The notes under the pieces: generated by a model
What the model saw: only the letters and a program-made list of their open reading frames with translations
What the model was told of the DNA's origin: nothing
The model's database searches: none
Made by a program: the position numbers and the translations under genes
In this document: positions 35,199-43,646 of the stretch, piece by piece
How the letters are laid out: the number at the start of each line of letters is the position of its first letter
Numbering within the stretch: the stretch's first letter is position 1
Assembly (NCBI GenBank): GCA_036267755.1
Contig: DATAVK010000056.1
Location: forward strand, 6,755 to 70,754
Reading direction: 5' to 3'
Length of the DNA: 64,000 nt
Origin: DATAVK01 sp036267755
GTDB taxonomy: Bacteria > Actinomycetota > Actinomycetes > JAFAQI01

Positions 35199-35383
35199 GC
35201 ACCCGTTATACGGGCCCGCGAAATGCCGGCCGTGACGAGGTCGCGGTGAGGTCCCTACGGAGCTGGTGTTCACGAATGGCTCAACGAAGTTCACCCGTGC
35301 GTTCATCGCGCGGGACATCAAGGTCGCCAGATTGGGTACCGACAAGGAAGGAAAGCAATCCACCGCCGACCAGGAGGCATCGC

Positions 35384-36106
35384 GTGACGTTAGCCGCACC
35401 CGTGCTCGTCGCGGCTCCGTCGATGCCCGACCACGCGATGGACGTCGTCCCCCAGATCCACCCCCAGCCTCATCATCACACGCCGAAACTCGCGATGATC
35501 ATGAAGCACCTGGGCCTGAGCCTGCTGATGGCCAACGTGGTCCCCAGCGTGCTGTTCTTCCTGTGCCTGCGCGCCGGGAACGTCTGGACCGCTCTGATCG
35601 CCGCCCTGGTCTGGTGCTACGGCGCAATGGCCTGGCGGTTGCGCACCAAGCGCCGGGCGTCGGGCCTGCTGATGATCAGCATGGTCGGCCTGACGGCGAA
35701 GACCGTCCTCGCGCTCGCCAGCGGCAGCACCTTCATCTACTTCCTGCAGCCCGCCGTCACCGACGGCATCGTCGCGGTCCTGTTCCTGCTGTCGCTCGCG
35801 ACGGCGCGCCCGGTCGTGGCTCGGCTCGCCGGTGACTTCTACCCGATGAACGACGAGGTCGCCGGTCGCCCGGCGATCCAGAAGCTGTTCTGGCGGCTGA
35901 CCCTGTTCTGGGCCGGGCTGTGCCTGATGAAGTCCATCGTCACGGTGTTCCTGCTCGAAAACATGTCGACGGTCAGTTTCGTCGAAGCGAAGAGCGTCTT
36001 CGTCCTCGCCGTCGTGATCGGCGGCGCAGCGGTGACCGTGGCCGCCGCGGTCCGGGTCGCCAAGGTCGAAGGCCTGCTGCACATCCCGCATCCCGTCACC
36101 GTCTGA
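35384..36106 (+). CDS. VC0807/DUF3159-like integral membrane protein
   Basis: A 240-aa protein with about six membrane helices. A His-rich stretch PQIHPQPHHHTPK lies near residue 25-37, just before the first helix. AGGAGG at 35372-35377 supports the GTG at 35384. The pattern (MANVVPSVLFFLCLRAGNVW, then FWRLTLFWAGLCLMKSIV) resembles the VC0807/intracellular-septation-like families. The His cluster could bind metal, but that is only inference. Function unknown. Confidence 0.75.
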   Translation: MTLAAPVLVAAPSMPDHAMDVVPQIHPQPHHHTPKLAMIMKHLGLSLLMANVVPSVLFFLCLRAGNVWTALIAALVWCYGAMAWRLRTKRRASGLLMISMVGLTAKTVLALASGSTFIYFLQPAVTDGIVAVLFLLSLATARPVVARLAGDFYPMNDEVAGRPAIQKLFWRLTLFWAGLCLMKSIVTVFLLENMSTVSFVEAKSVFVLAVVIGGAAVTVAAAVRVAKVEGLLHIPHPVTV

Positions 36107-36124
36107 CGGGCGAGACGTCCTCGG

Positions 36125-36373
36125 TCAGGACGCCCGTGACTTGGCGGCCTGGCGGCTCCGGAGGATTCGCCGGATCCGGGCCAGCTCGCTAGGGACGACC
36201 TCCGTCGGATCCAGGTGCGCATCGACGAGGTGCAGGTAGTCGGCCGTGGCGTCCGCCCACTCGTGGTAGATCCGCCACTCCTCCTCGCTTCGCGGGACTC
36301 CGGGGGTTGCGTCGCGGTGCAACGCCGCGAATGCGGCGTCGGCTTGCATGTATCGATCGATGACGTTGGGCAT
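36125..36373 (-). CDS. Small hypothetical protein
   Basis: An 82-aa soluble protein (MPNVIDRYMQADAAFAALHR) rich in charged helices, ending in a basic RILRSRQAAKSRAS. An ATG three codons upstream (36382) is also possible. It converges on the VC0807-like gene, with 18 nt between the ends. No family recognised. Confidence 0.55.
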   Translation of the reverse strand: MPNVIDRYMQADAAFAALHRDATPGVPRSEEEWRIYHEWADATADYLHLVDAHLDPTEVVPSELARIRRILRSRQAAKSRAS

Positions 36374-36502
36374 GCTCCTCATCCTGCAGCCTGAAGCCGT
36401 TGGTCTGTAGCGCCGTTCGGAGCACATTCCGAATCCTCGGCGCTGACCCGAACGTCGTAGTCCCACGCTTCGAAACCCCACCGGATGGGCAGGTCTTTGG
36501 AC

Positions 36503-36697
36503 ATGAACACCCAGGAGCACCACAGCGCCGCCGAAGAGCTGGCCGACAACGCCCATCAACTGCTGACGACCGCGATGGCCACCGAGGGCGACGACGCCAA
36601 GATCGACGACCGGGCGCGTGAGTTCGCGGTGGCGCTGGCCACGGCGTACTCCTCGATCGCGCAGGTTCACGCCACGCTGGCAACCAGCGGGCACTGA
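36503..36697 (+). CDS. Very small hypothetical protein
   Basis: A 64-aa acidic helical protein (MNTQEHHSAAEELADNAHQL) predicted to be soluble. It overlaps no other gene and abuts the end of the convergent 36698 gene with no gap. A second ATG at 36485 is less likely. Coding status rests on composition alone. Confidence 0.5.
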   Translation: MNTQEHHSAAEELADNAHQLLTTAMATEGDDAKIDDRAREFAVALATAYSSIAQVHATLATSGH

Positions 36698-36892
36698 CTA
36701 GCCCGGCGGGAAGCAGTCGTCGAACAGCGACTGCGTGACCTCGTCGAGGGTCACGACGTGCCCGGCCTGTTGCAGCGCGAGCAGGTCGGCGCGGCTGTTG
36801 ATGACAACCGTCTCCGCCGAGGTCTTGTCACTCACCTCGGGCCACGCCAGGAACTCGCAGCCTGATTCCTGCCTCACTTCGTATCTCGCCAC
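36698..36892 (-). CDS. Very small hypothetical protein
   Basis: A 64-aa protein (MARYEVRQESGCEFLAWPEV) with two possible strands and an acidic C-terminus. It shares a zero-length convergent junction with the 36503 gene. Upstream, toward 36946, is a strong hairpin. No family recognised. Confidence 0.5.
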   Translation of the reverse strand: MARYEVRQESGCEFLAWPEVSDKTSAETVVINSRADLLALQQAGHVVTLDEVTQSLFDDCFPPG

Positions 36893-36945
36893 CCCCGAAC
36901 CGTATCTAAGGCTTTCGCGCTCGGCTGGGCTGCCTATCGGCCAAC

Positions 36946-36988
36946 CGCTGAAGTGCCCCCTGTGTCATCCCGCGGGGGCACTTCAGCG
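36946..36988 (-). terminator. Perfect 15-bp hairpin after the frameshifted gene
   Basis: The arms CGCTGAAGTGCCCCC (36946-36960) and its exact complement (36974-36988) are separated by 13 nt. It lies 13 nt beyond the stop at 37001 of the minus-strand surface-protein gene, where a terminator is expected. No T-run follows. It would also insulate the small gene at 36892. Confidence 0.75.
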
Positions 36989-37000
36989 CGTCGTGCCTTG

Positions 37001-37428
37001 CTAGCCGTCTGCGCTGAATGTCACGCCTTCGAGGCTGGCGAAGTCCGTGATGGCGCTTGACGGCGCGCCACCACCGTTGGTCGGGTACACGGAGCCGTTG
37101 TTGATCTCAAGGGCTCCGATGTAGGTGTTGCTGTCTGAGACGACCGGGACGAATATCTCATGGGGGCCGGAGGAGATAGACGCGGGAAGCGTGAAAGCGG
37201 CGGTGCCCGAACTTCCGCCCTCGATCGCGCCGCGAAGATGAACGATTCCATGAGCGTCGATCGCCCAAGCAGGAGCACGCTCTTGTTCTTCAGTTTCTTG
37301 CCCGTGATCGTGTGGTTCTTGATCTGACTGCCCGTGATCAGGTGACTCGCCTCAGACGCAGCAGCAGGCGCTGCCAGGCCTACAACGAGCGCTCCTGCAG
37401 CTACAGCAATCATCGGTGACAGTTTCAT
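37001..37428 (-). pseudogene. Frameshifted secreted surface-type protein gene
   Basis: The gene starts at an ATG (37428) with a clear signal peptide (about 1-25, cleavage near AAAS) and the repeat-like SQIKNHTITGKKLKNKS common in actinobacterial exported proteins. After about residue 51 that frame turns to Arg/Ser-rich noise and ends at 37021. Shifting to another frame near 37268-37280 restores a sensible C-terminal domain, WAIDAHGIVHLRGAIEGG through AFTLPASI to SLEGVTFSADG, with a stop at 37001. One missing base explains this. AT content is higher than in neighbours, suggesting transfer. It could also be a sequencing error. Confidence 0.8.
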
Positions 37429-37514
37429 GGCTTCCCCTCTGAGTCGGCCGATGCGGATAGGCCGAACGTTAGGGGCGCATCAGGGCGTGACCAGGGGTGA
37501 CAGTGCCACGCCAG

Positions 37515-38546
37515 CTAGTCGGCAGCGTTTTCGCTGGTCACTCGCTTGGCGCGGCTCGGTTGGACTCTCGGAGGCTCGCCCTCCATCTTCGGAAAGTTCG
37601 GCGGGTACGGCGCATCGCCGAGACCACGGTCGACCTCGTCACGGTCGGCCCAGTCGAGCAACGGCTGGATGCTGAAATGCACGTCATCGATCCCGGCATG
37701 CAGGTCGCCAAGTCGCGCAAATCGTTCCGGCATCGTCGCGATTGTGAAGTCGGCGGTCTCGACGTCGGGCAGCTCGTCCCACGTCAACGGCGCCGACACC
37801 GGACCATGAGGCAACCCCCGGACCGAGTACGCCGCCGCTATCGTGCGGTCCTTCGCATTCTGGTTGTAATCCAGGAAAATCTGCTCGCCTCGCTCTTCCT
37901 TCCACCAGGCCGTCGTGACCTGCTCGGGCACCCGCCGCTCGACCTCGCGAGCGAAGGCGAGCGCGGCCCGGCGTACCTCGCGGAAACCGAACTTCGGCTC
38001 GATCCGGACGTAGATGTGGATCCCGCGGTTGCCCGAGGTCTTCGGCCAGCCCACCGCTCCGAGCTCCGATAGAACCTCACGCACAATGAGCGCGACCTGC
38101 TTGGCCTCGGCGAATCCGGTGCCCGGCTGCGGGTCGAGGTCGATCCGAAGCTCGTCCGGCATCTCGACCGCGTCGCGCCGGGTGTGCCAGGGATGGAACT
38201 CGACCGTCGACATCTGCACGGCCCACGCAACCGATGCCAGCTCGGTGACGCACAACTCGTCGGCGGTGCGGCCGGACGGGAAGCTGACCTCGGCGGTCTC
38301 CACCCACTCCGGGGCGCCTTTGGGCAGCCGCTTCTGGTAGATCTTCTCGCCGCCGACCCCTTCCGGGTAGCGATGCAGCATGCAGGGCCGCTCGTAGAGC
38401 GCGCGGACGATGCCCTCGCCGACCGACAGGTAGTAGTTGACGAGGTCGAGCTTCGTCTCACCGCGCGCCGGAAAGTACACCCGGTCGGGGTTGGTCACCT
38501 TGACGGTGCGAGGTCCGATCTCCACCTCGACGAATGGCGACGCCAT
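37515..38546 (-). CDS. Stand-alone LigD polymerase/primase domain (NHEJ)
   Basis: A 343-aa archaeo-eukaryotic primase-type polymerase like the polymerase domain of LigD, which fills ends during NHEJ. The metal-binding pair is Asp136 and Asp138 in RIDLDPQPG, followed by the conserved GNRGIHIYVR. The sequence EFHPWHTR matches LigD polymerases. There is no ligase or phosphoesterase domain, so it would need a separate ligase such as the LigC-type protein 3 kb away. The ATG at 38546 (MASPFVEVEIG) is the start; it is divergent from the lipoprotein gene at 38602. Confidence 0.92.
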   Translation of the reverse strand: MASPFVEVEIGPRTVKVTNPDRVYFPARGETKLDLVNYYLSVGEGIVRALYERPCMLHRYPEGVGGEKIYQKRLPKGAPEWVETAEVSFPSGRTADELCVTELASVAWAVQMSTVEFHPWHTRRDAVEMPDELRIDLDPQPGTGFAEAKQVALIVREVLSELGAVGWPKTSGNRGIHIYVRIEPKFGFREVRRAALAFAREVERRVPEQVTTAWWKEERGEQIFLDYNQNAKDRTIAAAYSVRGLPHGPVSAPLTWDELPDVETADFTIATMPERFARLGDLHAGIDDVHFSIQPLLDWADRDEVDRGLGDAPYPPNFPKMEGEPPRVQPSRAKRVTSENAAD

Positions 38547-38601
38547 AGTCGGACCGTATCGCTCGTCAACCCGGCATCGGGTTCTGCCGATCAGTGAAGG
38601 T

Positions 38602-38967
38602 ATGACGCGTCGCTGGTCGGTCACGGTGCTCGCCACGTCGACCCTGGTGGTCGTCCTGGCAGGGTGTGGCTCGAGCGCTCCACCCGCTGGCCACGCCCTC
38701 GCGGCCAAGGCGTGTCAGAGCGGCGGCTCTGCTGCGGCGTCACTGGCGTCGCAGGCGGCGGCCGCCAACTCGCTCTATGCGACCCTCTCGGCGGACGAGC
38801 ACGCGAACGCCGCCACCGAGGCCGGCGAGGAGTCCGAGCAGTCCGACGGCAGCAGCGGCGACAGCGGCCTCGGCTCGCTCGCGAACGCCGAGAACCTCGG
38901 CAGCACCGGCAGCATCAAGGTGATCACGGACTGCGCCAAGCTCGGTCTTCCCGTGACGCCGCACTGA
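38602..38967 (+). CDS. Small hypothetical lipoprotein
   Basis: A 121-aa exported lipoprotein with lipobox LAGC (Cys22). The mature part is Ala/Ser-rich with an acidic Ser/Glu stretch, and contains two further cysteines (near 38 and 112) that could form a disulfide. GAAGG lies just before the ATG at 38602. No family recognised. msrB follows 24 nt downstream and may be cotranscribed. Confidence 0.75.
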   Translation: MTRRWSVTVLATSTLVVVLAGCGSSAPPAGHALAAKACQSGGSAAASLASQAAAANSLYATLSADEHANAATEAGEESEQSDGSSGDSGLGSLANAENLGSTGSIKVITDCAKLGLPVTPH

Positions 38968-38991
38968 GGATTTCGCCGTACGATTGAGGGC

Positions 38992-39399
38992 GTGACTCAT
39001 GCTGTGGAGAAGACCGACGAAGAGTGGCGCGAGGAACTGAGTCCCGAGGAGTACGCCGTGCTCCGCCAGGCCGGCACCGAGCGCCCGTTTACCGGCCCGC
39101 TGCTCGAGGAGCACCGCGTCGGGGTGTATTCCTGCCGCGCCTGCGGCAACGAGCTGTTCCGGAGCGACACGAAGTTCGAGTCGCACTGCGGCTGGCCGTC
39201 GTTCTACGACCCGTCGAACTCCGACGCGGTCGAGCTGATCGAGGACCGCTCGCTGGGCATGACGCGCGTGGAGGTCCGGTGCAAGCGCTGCGGCAGCCAT
39301 CTCGGCCACGTCTTCGAGGACGCGCCGCAGACCCCCACCGGCGACCGTTACTGCATGAACTCCATCAGCCTGACCTTCGCGCCCGTGGACGAGGCGTAG
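38992..39399 (+). CDS. msrB: Peptide-methionine (R)-S-oxide reductase MsrB
   Basis: MsrB reduces methionine R-sulfoxide in proteins and so repairs oxidative damage. The 135-aa enzyme has the zinc site Cys48/Cys51 and Cys97/Cys100, the segment HCGWPSF (65-71) and the catalytic Cys121 in RYCMNSISL. The GTG at 38992 is the start. It carries no MsrA fusion, and no signal peptide is seen, so it acts in the cytoplasm. Confidence 0.97.
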   Translation: MTHAVEKTDEEWREELSPEEYAVLRQAGTERPFTGPLLEEHRVGVYSCRACGNELFRSDTKFESHCGWPSFYDPSNSDAVELIEDRSLGMTRVEVRCKRCGSHLGHVFEDAPQTPTGDRYCMNSISLTFAPVDEA

Positions 39400-39501
39400 C
39401 ACCTGGGTTTGTGAACTGCTGCCTACCGCCGGCGAGCAGTGGCGATTCACTGATCGCTGAAGTGCGGCGCACGAGCCGCCAGCACCTGCCAGACTCGATG
39501 G

Positions 39502-39942
39502 GTGGCTGACCGGACGGTGGGAGCGCCGCCGCTGCAGCCGCGGTGGCGGTGGCCGCTGTATGCCGCCGTCGGATTCAACCTGGTGCTCATCGCCGCCGGA
39601 CTGATCGTCCACGGCACCCTCGGTGTGAACTCGGACTCAAGCGGGGGCGTGATCTTCGTCTGGTTCGCCGACGTGTTCCTGATCGTTGCCGCGATCATCG
39701 GGCTAGTCGGATCCCTCGCCGTCATGGCCCTGGTGAATCTCTACGAGCGCCGCGGCGGTCGCTGGTTGCTGGCCGCACGCATCGTTGCGGGACTCATCGC
39801 GGGACTCGCGCTGTCGTCGTTGGCCGCCTTCGTCGGCGTCATCCTGCTCCCGACCGCTGCGGCGGTAGTCGCAGGCTGCATCACGCGTCCGTCCGGTGAC
39901 CCGACTCTGGCCGGACGGTGGTTCCCCGCGGCAACCGAGTGA
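39502..39942 (+). CDS. Membrane protein of unknown function
   Basis: A 146-aa protein with three hydrophobic helices (about 18-40, 50-77 and 90-118). The GTG at 39502 is the start. No family recognised. The gap after msrB contains a weak hairpin (GCGAT/ATCGC around 39442-39457). It converges on the UspA gene 7 nt away. Confidence 0.65.
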   Translation: MADRTVGAPPLQPRWRWPLYAAVGFNLVLIAAGLIVHGTLGVNSDSSGGVIFVWFADVFLIVAAIIGLVGSLAVMALVNLYERRGGRWLLAARIVAGLIAGLALSSLAAFVGVILLPTAAAVVAGCITRPSGDPTLAGRWFPAATE

Positions 39943-39949
39943 CGGCGGA

Positions 39950-40408
39950 TCAGGGAACGACGGAGACCGGCCAGCGTCCCGCGCGCACCAGCCGGCCGGC
40001 CAGCGATCCGATGATCCGGTGGCCGGCGCTCTCGGAGGCACCCACGACGACGATGTCCGCGCGCAGTTCGTCAGCGGCTCGGGTCAGCTCGGTCCACGGG
40101 TCGCCGACGACGGAGATGAACCGCAGCGGCACACCGAGCTCGTCGGCCCGCGATACCAGGTAGTGCTCCAGCTCCTCGGCGACCTCGGTCGCCACGGTCG
40201 ACATGGCGCCGGCGAGTCCGGGGGCGAGCGAGCCACTGGCCGACGGCTTGTGGACGTGCACAACGACGAGCTTGGATCCTTGTCGGCGCGCCAGCCCCAC
40301 CGCCCAGGCGGTCGCTCGCCACGACGTGCGAGACCCGTCGAGACCCACTAACACGACGTTCGGGCCGTCCGTCCCGAGCTCAAACTTGCCCTCGATCGGC
40401 GCGGTCAC
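39950..40408 (-). CDS. Universal stress protein (UspA family)
   Basis: A single Usp domain of 152 aa. It starts with VVLVGLDGSRTSWRA and ends with the nucleotide-site pattern VVVGASESAGHRIIGSLAGRL then PVSVVP. GGAGG lies about 12 nt before the GTG at 40408; the frame stays open to 40456 but would run into the divergent oxidase gene. Such proteins often bind ATP and are induced by stress or dormancy. Confidence 0.9.
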   Translation of the reverse strand: MTAPIEGKFELGTDGPNVVLVGLDGSRTSWRATAWAVGLARRQGSKLVVVHVHKPSASGSLAPGLAGAMSTVATEVAEELEHYLVSRADELGVPLRFISVVGDPWTELTRAADELRADIVVVGASESAGHRIIGSLAGRLVRAGRWPVSVVP

Positions 40409-40449
40409 CGCCCCATAGTCCTCCGGCGCAGCGTGGGAGGCTCGGATTC

Positions 40450-41499
40450 GTGGCAATCGCGGGTCTGCCGACGCTGGTCGACGCGGAGCGCGCGGCTCGC
40501 GAGCTGCTCCCGCCGGCCGTGTGGGACTACTACGCCGGCGGCTCAGGCCTCGAGATCACCGTCGACGAGGCGGTGGCGGCGTGGCAGCGACACCGGCTGC
40601 TCCCGCACGTCCTCCGCGACGTCGCCGCGGTGACAACCAGCACGACCGTCCTCGGTACGTCGGTCACCTCACCGGTGCTCGTCGCCCCGACGGCGTACTC
40701 GGTCATGGCCCATCCCGAGGGCGAGGTGGCGACGGCGCGCGGTACGGCGGCCGCCGGCTCGCTGATGGCCGTCTCGTCCCGGTGCTCGACCCGACTCGAG
40801 GACGTCGCCGCCGCGGCCGCAGGGCATTGGTGGTTCCAGGTCTACGTGATGCGCGACCGCACGCTCACCGAAGGGCTGGTACGCCGGGCTGCCGCAGCCG
40901 GGGCCACCGCTCTGGTCCTCACCGGCGACACGCCGTACACCGGGGTGAAGCACCGACCCTCCGGCGCCCTGCCGCTCACCGACGAGCAGTCGTTGGTCAA
41001 CGTCGGCGACCACCTGCGGCCCGGAGTCGACCCGTGGCTCAGCATGGACCAGGACCCGGCCACGACGATGGCCGACATCGCGTGGCTCCGCGAGCTCTCC
41101 GGGCTGCCCGTGGTGGTGAAAGGCGTGCTGCGCCCCGACGACGCGCTGGCCTGCCTCGCCGCGGGCGCAGCCGGCGTTGTGGTCTCCAACCACGGCGGGC
41201 GCCAGCTCGACCGGTCCGTGACGAGCGCAGACGCCCTCGCGGCCATCACCACGGCGGTCGGCGACCAGGGTGAGGTGTACGTCGATGGCGGGATCCGTGA
41301 CGGCGTCAGCGTGCTCACCGCCCTGGCGCTCGGGGCTCGAGCCGTGTTCGTCGGCCGACCGACGATCTGGGCCCTCGCGGCCGGCGGCGCCGACGGCGTG
41401 ACCGCCATGCTGACGGCGCTCACCGCAGACCTGGCGCACGCCATGGCGCTGGCCGGAGCGACCTGCCCGGACGAGATCGACCCGAGCCTGGTCGGCTGA
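40450..41499 (+). CDS. FMN-dependent 2-hydroxyacid oxidase/dehydrogenase
   Basis: A 349-aa TIM-barrel flavoenzyme of the lactate/glycolate/mandelate oxidase family. It oxidises 2-hydroxyacids to 2-oxoacids. FMN and substrate residues are seen in DYYAGGSG, APTAYSVMAHPEGE, LTGDTPYTG, VVVKGVLRPDDA, the catalytic His and Arg in SNHGGRQLD, and DGGIRDG near the end. The exact substrate is unknown, and there is no lactate permease nearby. The GTG at 40450 is 41 nt from the divergent UspA start. Confidence 0.9.
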   Translation: MAIAGLPTLVDAERAARELLPPAVWDYYAGGSGLEITVDEAVAAWQRHRLLPHVLRDVAAVTTSTTVLGTSVTSPVLVAPTAYSVMAHPEGEVATARGTAAAGSLMAVSSRCSTRLEDVAAAAAGHWWFQVYVMRDRTLTEGLVRRAAAAGATALVLTGDTPYTGVKHRPSGALPLTDEQSLVNVGDHLRPGVDPWLSMDQDPATTMADIAWLRELSGLPVVVKGVLRPDDALACLAAGAAGVVVSNHGGRQLDRSVTSADALAAITTAVGDQGEVYVDGGIRDGVSVLTALALGARAVFVGRPTIWALAAGGADGVTAMLTALTADLAHAMALAGATCPDEIDPSLVG

Positions 41500-41520
41500 G
41501 ACCAGGACCGCGAGCAGGGC

Positions 41521-42228
41521 CTAGGGCAGAGCGGCGACCAGGTCGGCCGGTGACTTGCGGGAGCCGGTGTAGAACGGGATTTCGAGCCGGGTGTGCCGCC
41601 TCGCCCGGGCAGCGCGCAACTCGCGCATCAGGTCGACGATGCGGTGCAGCTCCTCAGCCTCGAACGCCAGGATCCACTCGTAGTCGCCCAGGGCGAACGC
41701 GGCGACGGTGTTGGCGCGCACGTCGGGGAACGTCCGCGCCATCATGCCGTGCTCCTTGAGCATGTCGCGGCGCTCGTCATCGGGCAGCAGGTACCACTCG
41801 TAGTCGCGGTTGAACGGGTAGACGCAGACGAAGCGCCCCGGGTCCTCGCCCGCCAGGTACGCCGGGACGTGGCTCTTGTTGAACTCCGCCGGGCGGTGCA
41901 ACGCCATCGCCGACCACACCGGCTCGCAGGCGCGCCCGAGCCCGGTCTGCCGGAACCGGGACCATGCCTCCTGCAGGTCGTCCGAGCTGGGGGCCACCCA
42001 CCAGATCATCAGGTCGGCATCGGCGCGGAAACCGGCCACGTCGTACAGCCCGCGGGTCACAACGCCCTTCTCGGCGAGCTGGTCGATCAGCGCCCCGATC
42101 TCGCCCGAGATCGCCTCGCGGTCACCGTCCGGCAGGCCGGTCCGCACCTTGAAGACGGAGTACATGACGTAACGGATGGTCTGGTTGAGTTCCTTGGCGC
42201 GCTTGCCCGTGGACGGCTGCTCCGACAT
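41521..42228 (-). CDS. hemQ: Coproheme decarboxylase HemQ (ChdC)
   Basis: HemQ makes heme b from coproheme using peroxide in the Gram-positive coproporphyrin route. The 235-aa chlorite dismutase-fold protein has the coproheme-site segment PFNRDYEWYLLPDDERRDML, with the reactive Tyr expected in the YEWYL segment, followed by KEHGMMAR near the axial His. The C-terminal LRAARARRHTRLEIPFYTG is typical of actinobacteria. hemY and hemE lie nearby on the same strand, split by the lipoprotein gene at 42264. Confidence 0.94.
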   Translation of the reverse strand: MSEQPSTGKRAKELNQTIRYVMYSVFKVRTGLPDGDREAISGEIGALIDQLAEKGVVTRGLYDVAGFRADADLMIWWVAPSSDDLQEAWSRFRQTGLGRACEPVWSAMALHRPAEFNKSHVPAYLAGEDPGRFVCVYPFNRDYEWYLLPDDERRDMLKEHGMMARTFPDVRANTVAAFALGDYEWILAFEAEELHRIVDLMRELRAARARRHTRLEIPFYTGSRKSPADLVAALP

Positions 42229-42263
42229 GCAGCCATTGTCCCTCAGGGTGCAGACTCGGCGAC

Positions 42264-43646
42264 ATGCGACGTTACGCGAAGCTTGTCAGCTTGCCGGTCC
42301 TTCTCACCGCTATCGCGTGCAGCGGCGGGAGTGCCGGAGCCTCAGGCGCCAGATCCCAGCCGGTGACACCTACGGCCTCATCGACGGCAGCGGCCACCAC
42401 GTCCGCATTCACGACATGGCCCACCTACGGCCGGACGGCGGGTCGGTCGGCTCACGCCACGCGTGCTGTCGGGAGGTTGCGCCCTGGCTGGAAGGACTCC
42501 CTGGATGGCGCGGTGTACGGCGAACCGCTCGTCGTCGGCAGCACAGTGATCGTCGCGACGGAGAACGACACGGTCTATGGGCTCAACGCCCGCAACGGCA
42601 AGCATCGGTGGCGCCGCCACCTCGGCACCCCCGCCCCACTGAGCAGCCTCCCGTGCGGCGACATCGACCCGCTGGGTATCACCGGAACGCCGGCCTACGA
42701 CGCGAGAACCGGTTCGGTGTTCGTGGTCGCCGAGACCACCGGGGGGCATCACACCCTGTGGGCGCTCAGCGCGAAGAACGGTCACCGACGTTGGCATCGG
42801 TCGATGGATGTGCTGAAGAGCCGGGAACGCCAAGCGGAACAGGAACGCTCGGCACTGCTCGTCGCCGACGGACGGATCATTACCACGTACGGCGGTCTCG
42901 CTGGTGACTGCGCGAACTACGTCGGTTATGTGACCTCGACTGCGACATCAGGCAAGGGCGCGACTCGCCACTACGCCGTCCCCACCTCCCGTGAAGCCGG
43001 AATGTGGTCCCCGGCGGGTCCGGTGATCGGGGCCAACGGCAACGTCTACGTTGCCAGCGGCAACGGCGCCGAGTTGAACGGGAAATGGGACAAGAGCGAC
43101 TCGGTGACCGAGCTCACCCCGACCCGGCTTCACCGGGTAGCCGTGTTCGCGCCGAGGACCTGGCCGCAGGACAACCAGGACGACCTCGACCTCGGCTCGT
43201 CGTCCCCCGTCCCGGTCAACCACCGGATCGTGATCGCCGGCAAGCGTGGCACCGTCTACCTGTTGAAGCCCAGCCTGGGTGGCGTCGGGTCGGCTATCGC
43301 TACGGCTACCAACTGTCAGGCATTCGGTGGCGCGGCCGTGGTGGGCCACACGGTTCTCATGCCATGCAAGGGCCAGAACGCTATCCGCGCGCTCAAGGTC
43401 GGCGCGCATTCGCTGAAGTGGTCGTGGACGGCATCGGGCGTCTATGCCTCGCCGGTGATCGCCGGCAAGAAGGTGTACGCCGCGGACCTCAACAGCGGGG
43501 ACCTTGTGGTGCTGGGCCTGTCGACCGGCAAGGTGCTGCAACGACTCAGCGCCGGATCACTTCCCCATTTCCCATCGGAGACAGTCGACGGCGGCCGGGT
43601 TTTCGTGGGCACCTTGAACGGGGTGACTACGTTCAAGGCCTCGTGA
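42264..43646 (+). CDS. PQQ-like beta-propeller lipoprotein
   Basis: A 460-aa exported lipoprotein with lipobox IACS (Cys19) and a Ser/Thr/Ala-rich linker to about residue 50. Propeller repeats follow of the PQQ/BamB-like type (WPTYGRTAGRS, VYGLNARNGKHRW, LWALSAKNGHRRWH, VYVASGNG, GTVYLLKPS, VYAADLNSGDLVVL). No PQQ-site residues are evident, so it is probably a binding or scaffold protein. It lies inverted between hemQ and hemY. Its 3' end overlaps hemY by 14 nt, and only 35 nt separate it from the hemQ start. Confidence 0.85.
   Translation: MRRYAKLVSLPVLLTAIACSGGSAGASGARSQPVTPTASSTAAATTSAFTTWPTYGRTAGRSAHATRAVGRLRPGWKDSLDGAVYGEPLVVGSTVIVATENDTVYGLNARNGKHRWRRHLGTPAPLSSLPCGDIDPLGITGTPAYDARTGSVFVVAETTGGHHTLWALSAKNGHRRWHRSMDVLKSRERQAEQERSALLVADGRIITTYGGLAGDCANYVGYVTSTATSGKGATRHYAVPTSREAGMWSPAGPVIGANGNVYVASGNGAELNGKWDKSDSVTELTPTRLHRVAVFAPRTWPQDNQDDLDLGSSSPVPVNHRIVIAGKRGTVYLLKPSLGGVGSAIATATNCQAFGGAAVVGHTVLMPCKGQNAIRALKVGAHSLKWSWTASGVYASPVIAGKKVYAADLNSGDLVVLGLSTGKVLQRLSAGSLPHFPSETVDGGRVFVGTLNGVTTFKAS

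Noticed and set aside
35199..35383. Leader RNA for the 35384 membrane protein
   Set aside because: I see no conserved riboswitch core in these 185 nt; treated as an unassigned promoter region.
39455..39465. Second copy of CGCTGAAGTGC
   Set aside because: It matches only 11 nt of the hairpin at 36946 and forms no full palindrome here; probably chance.
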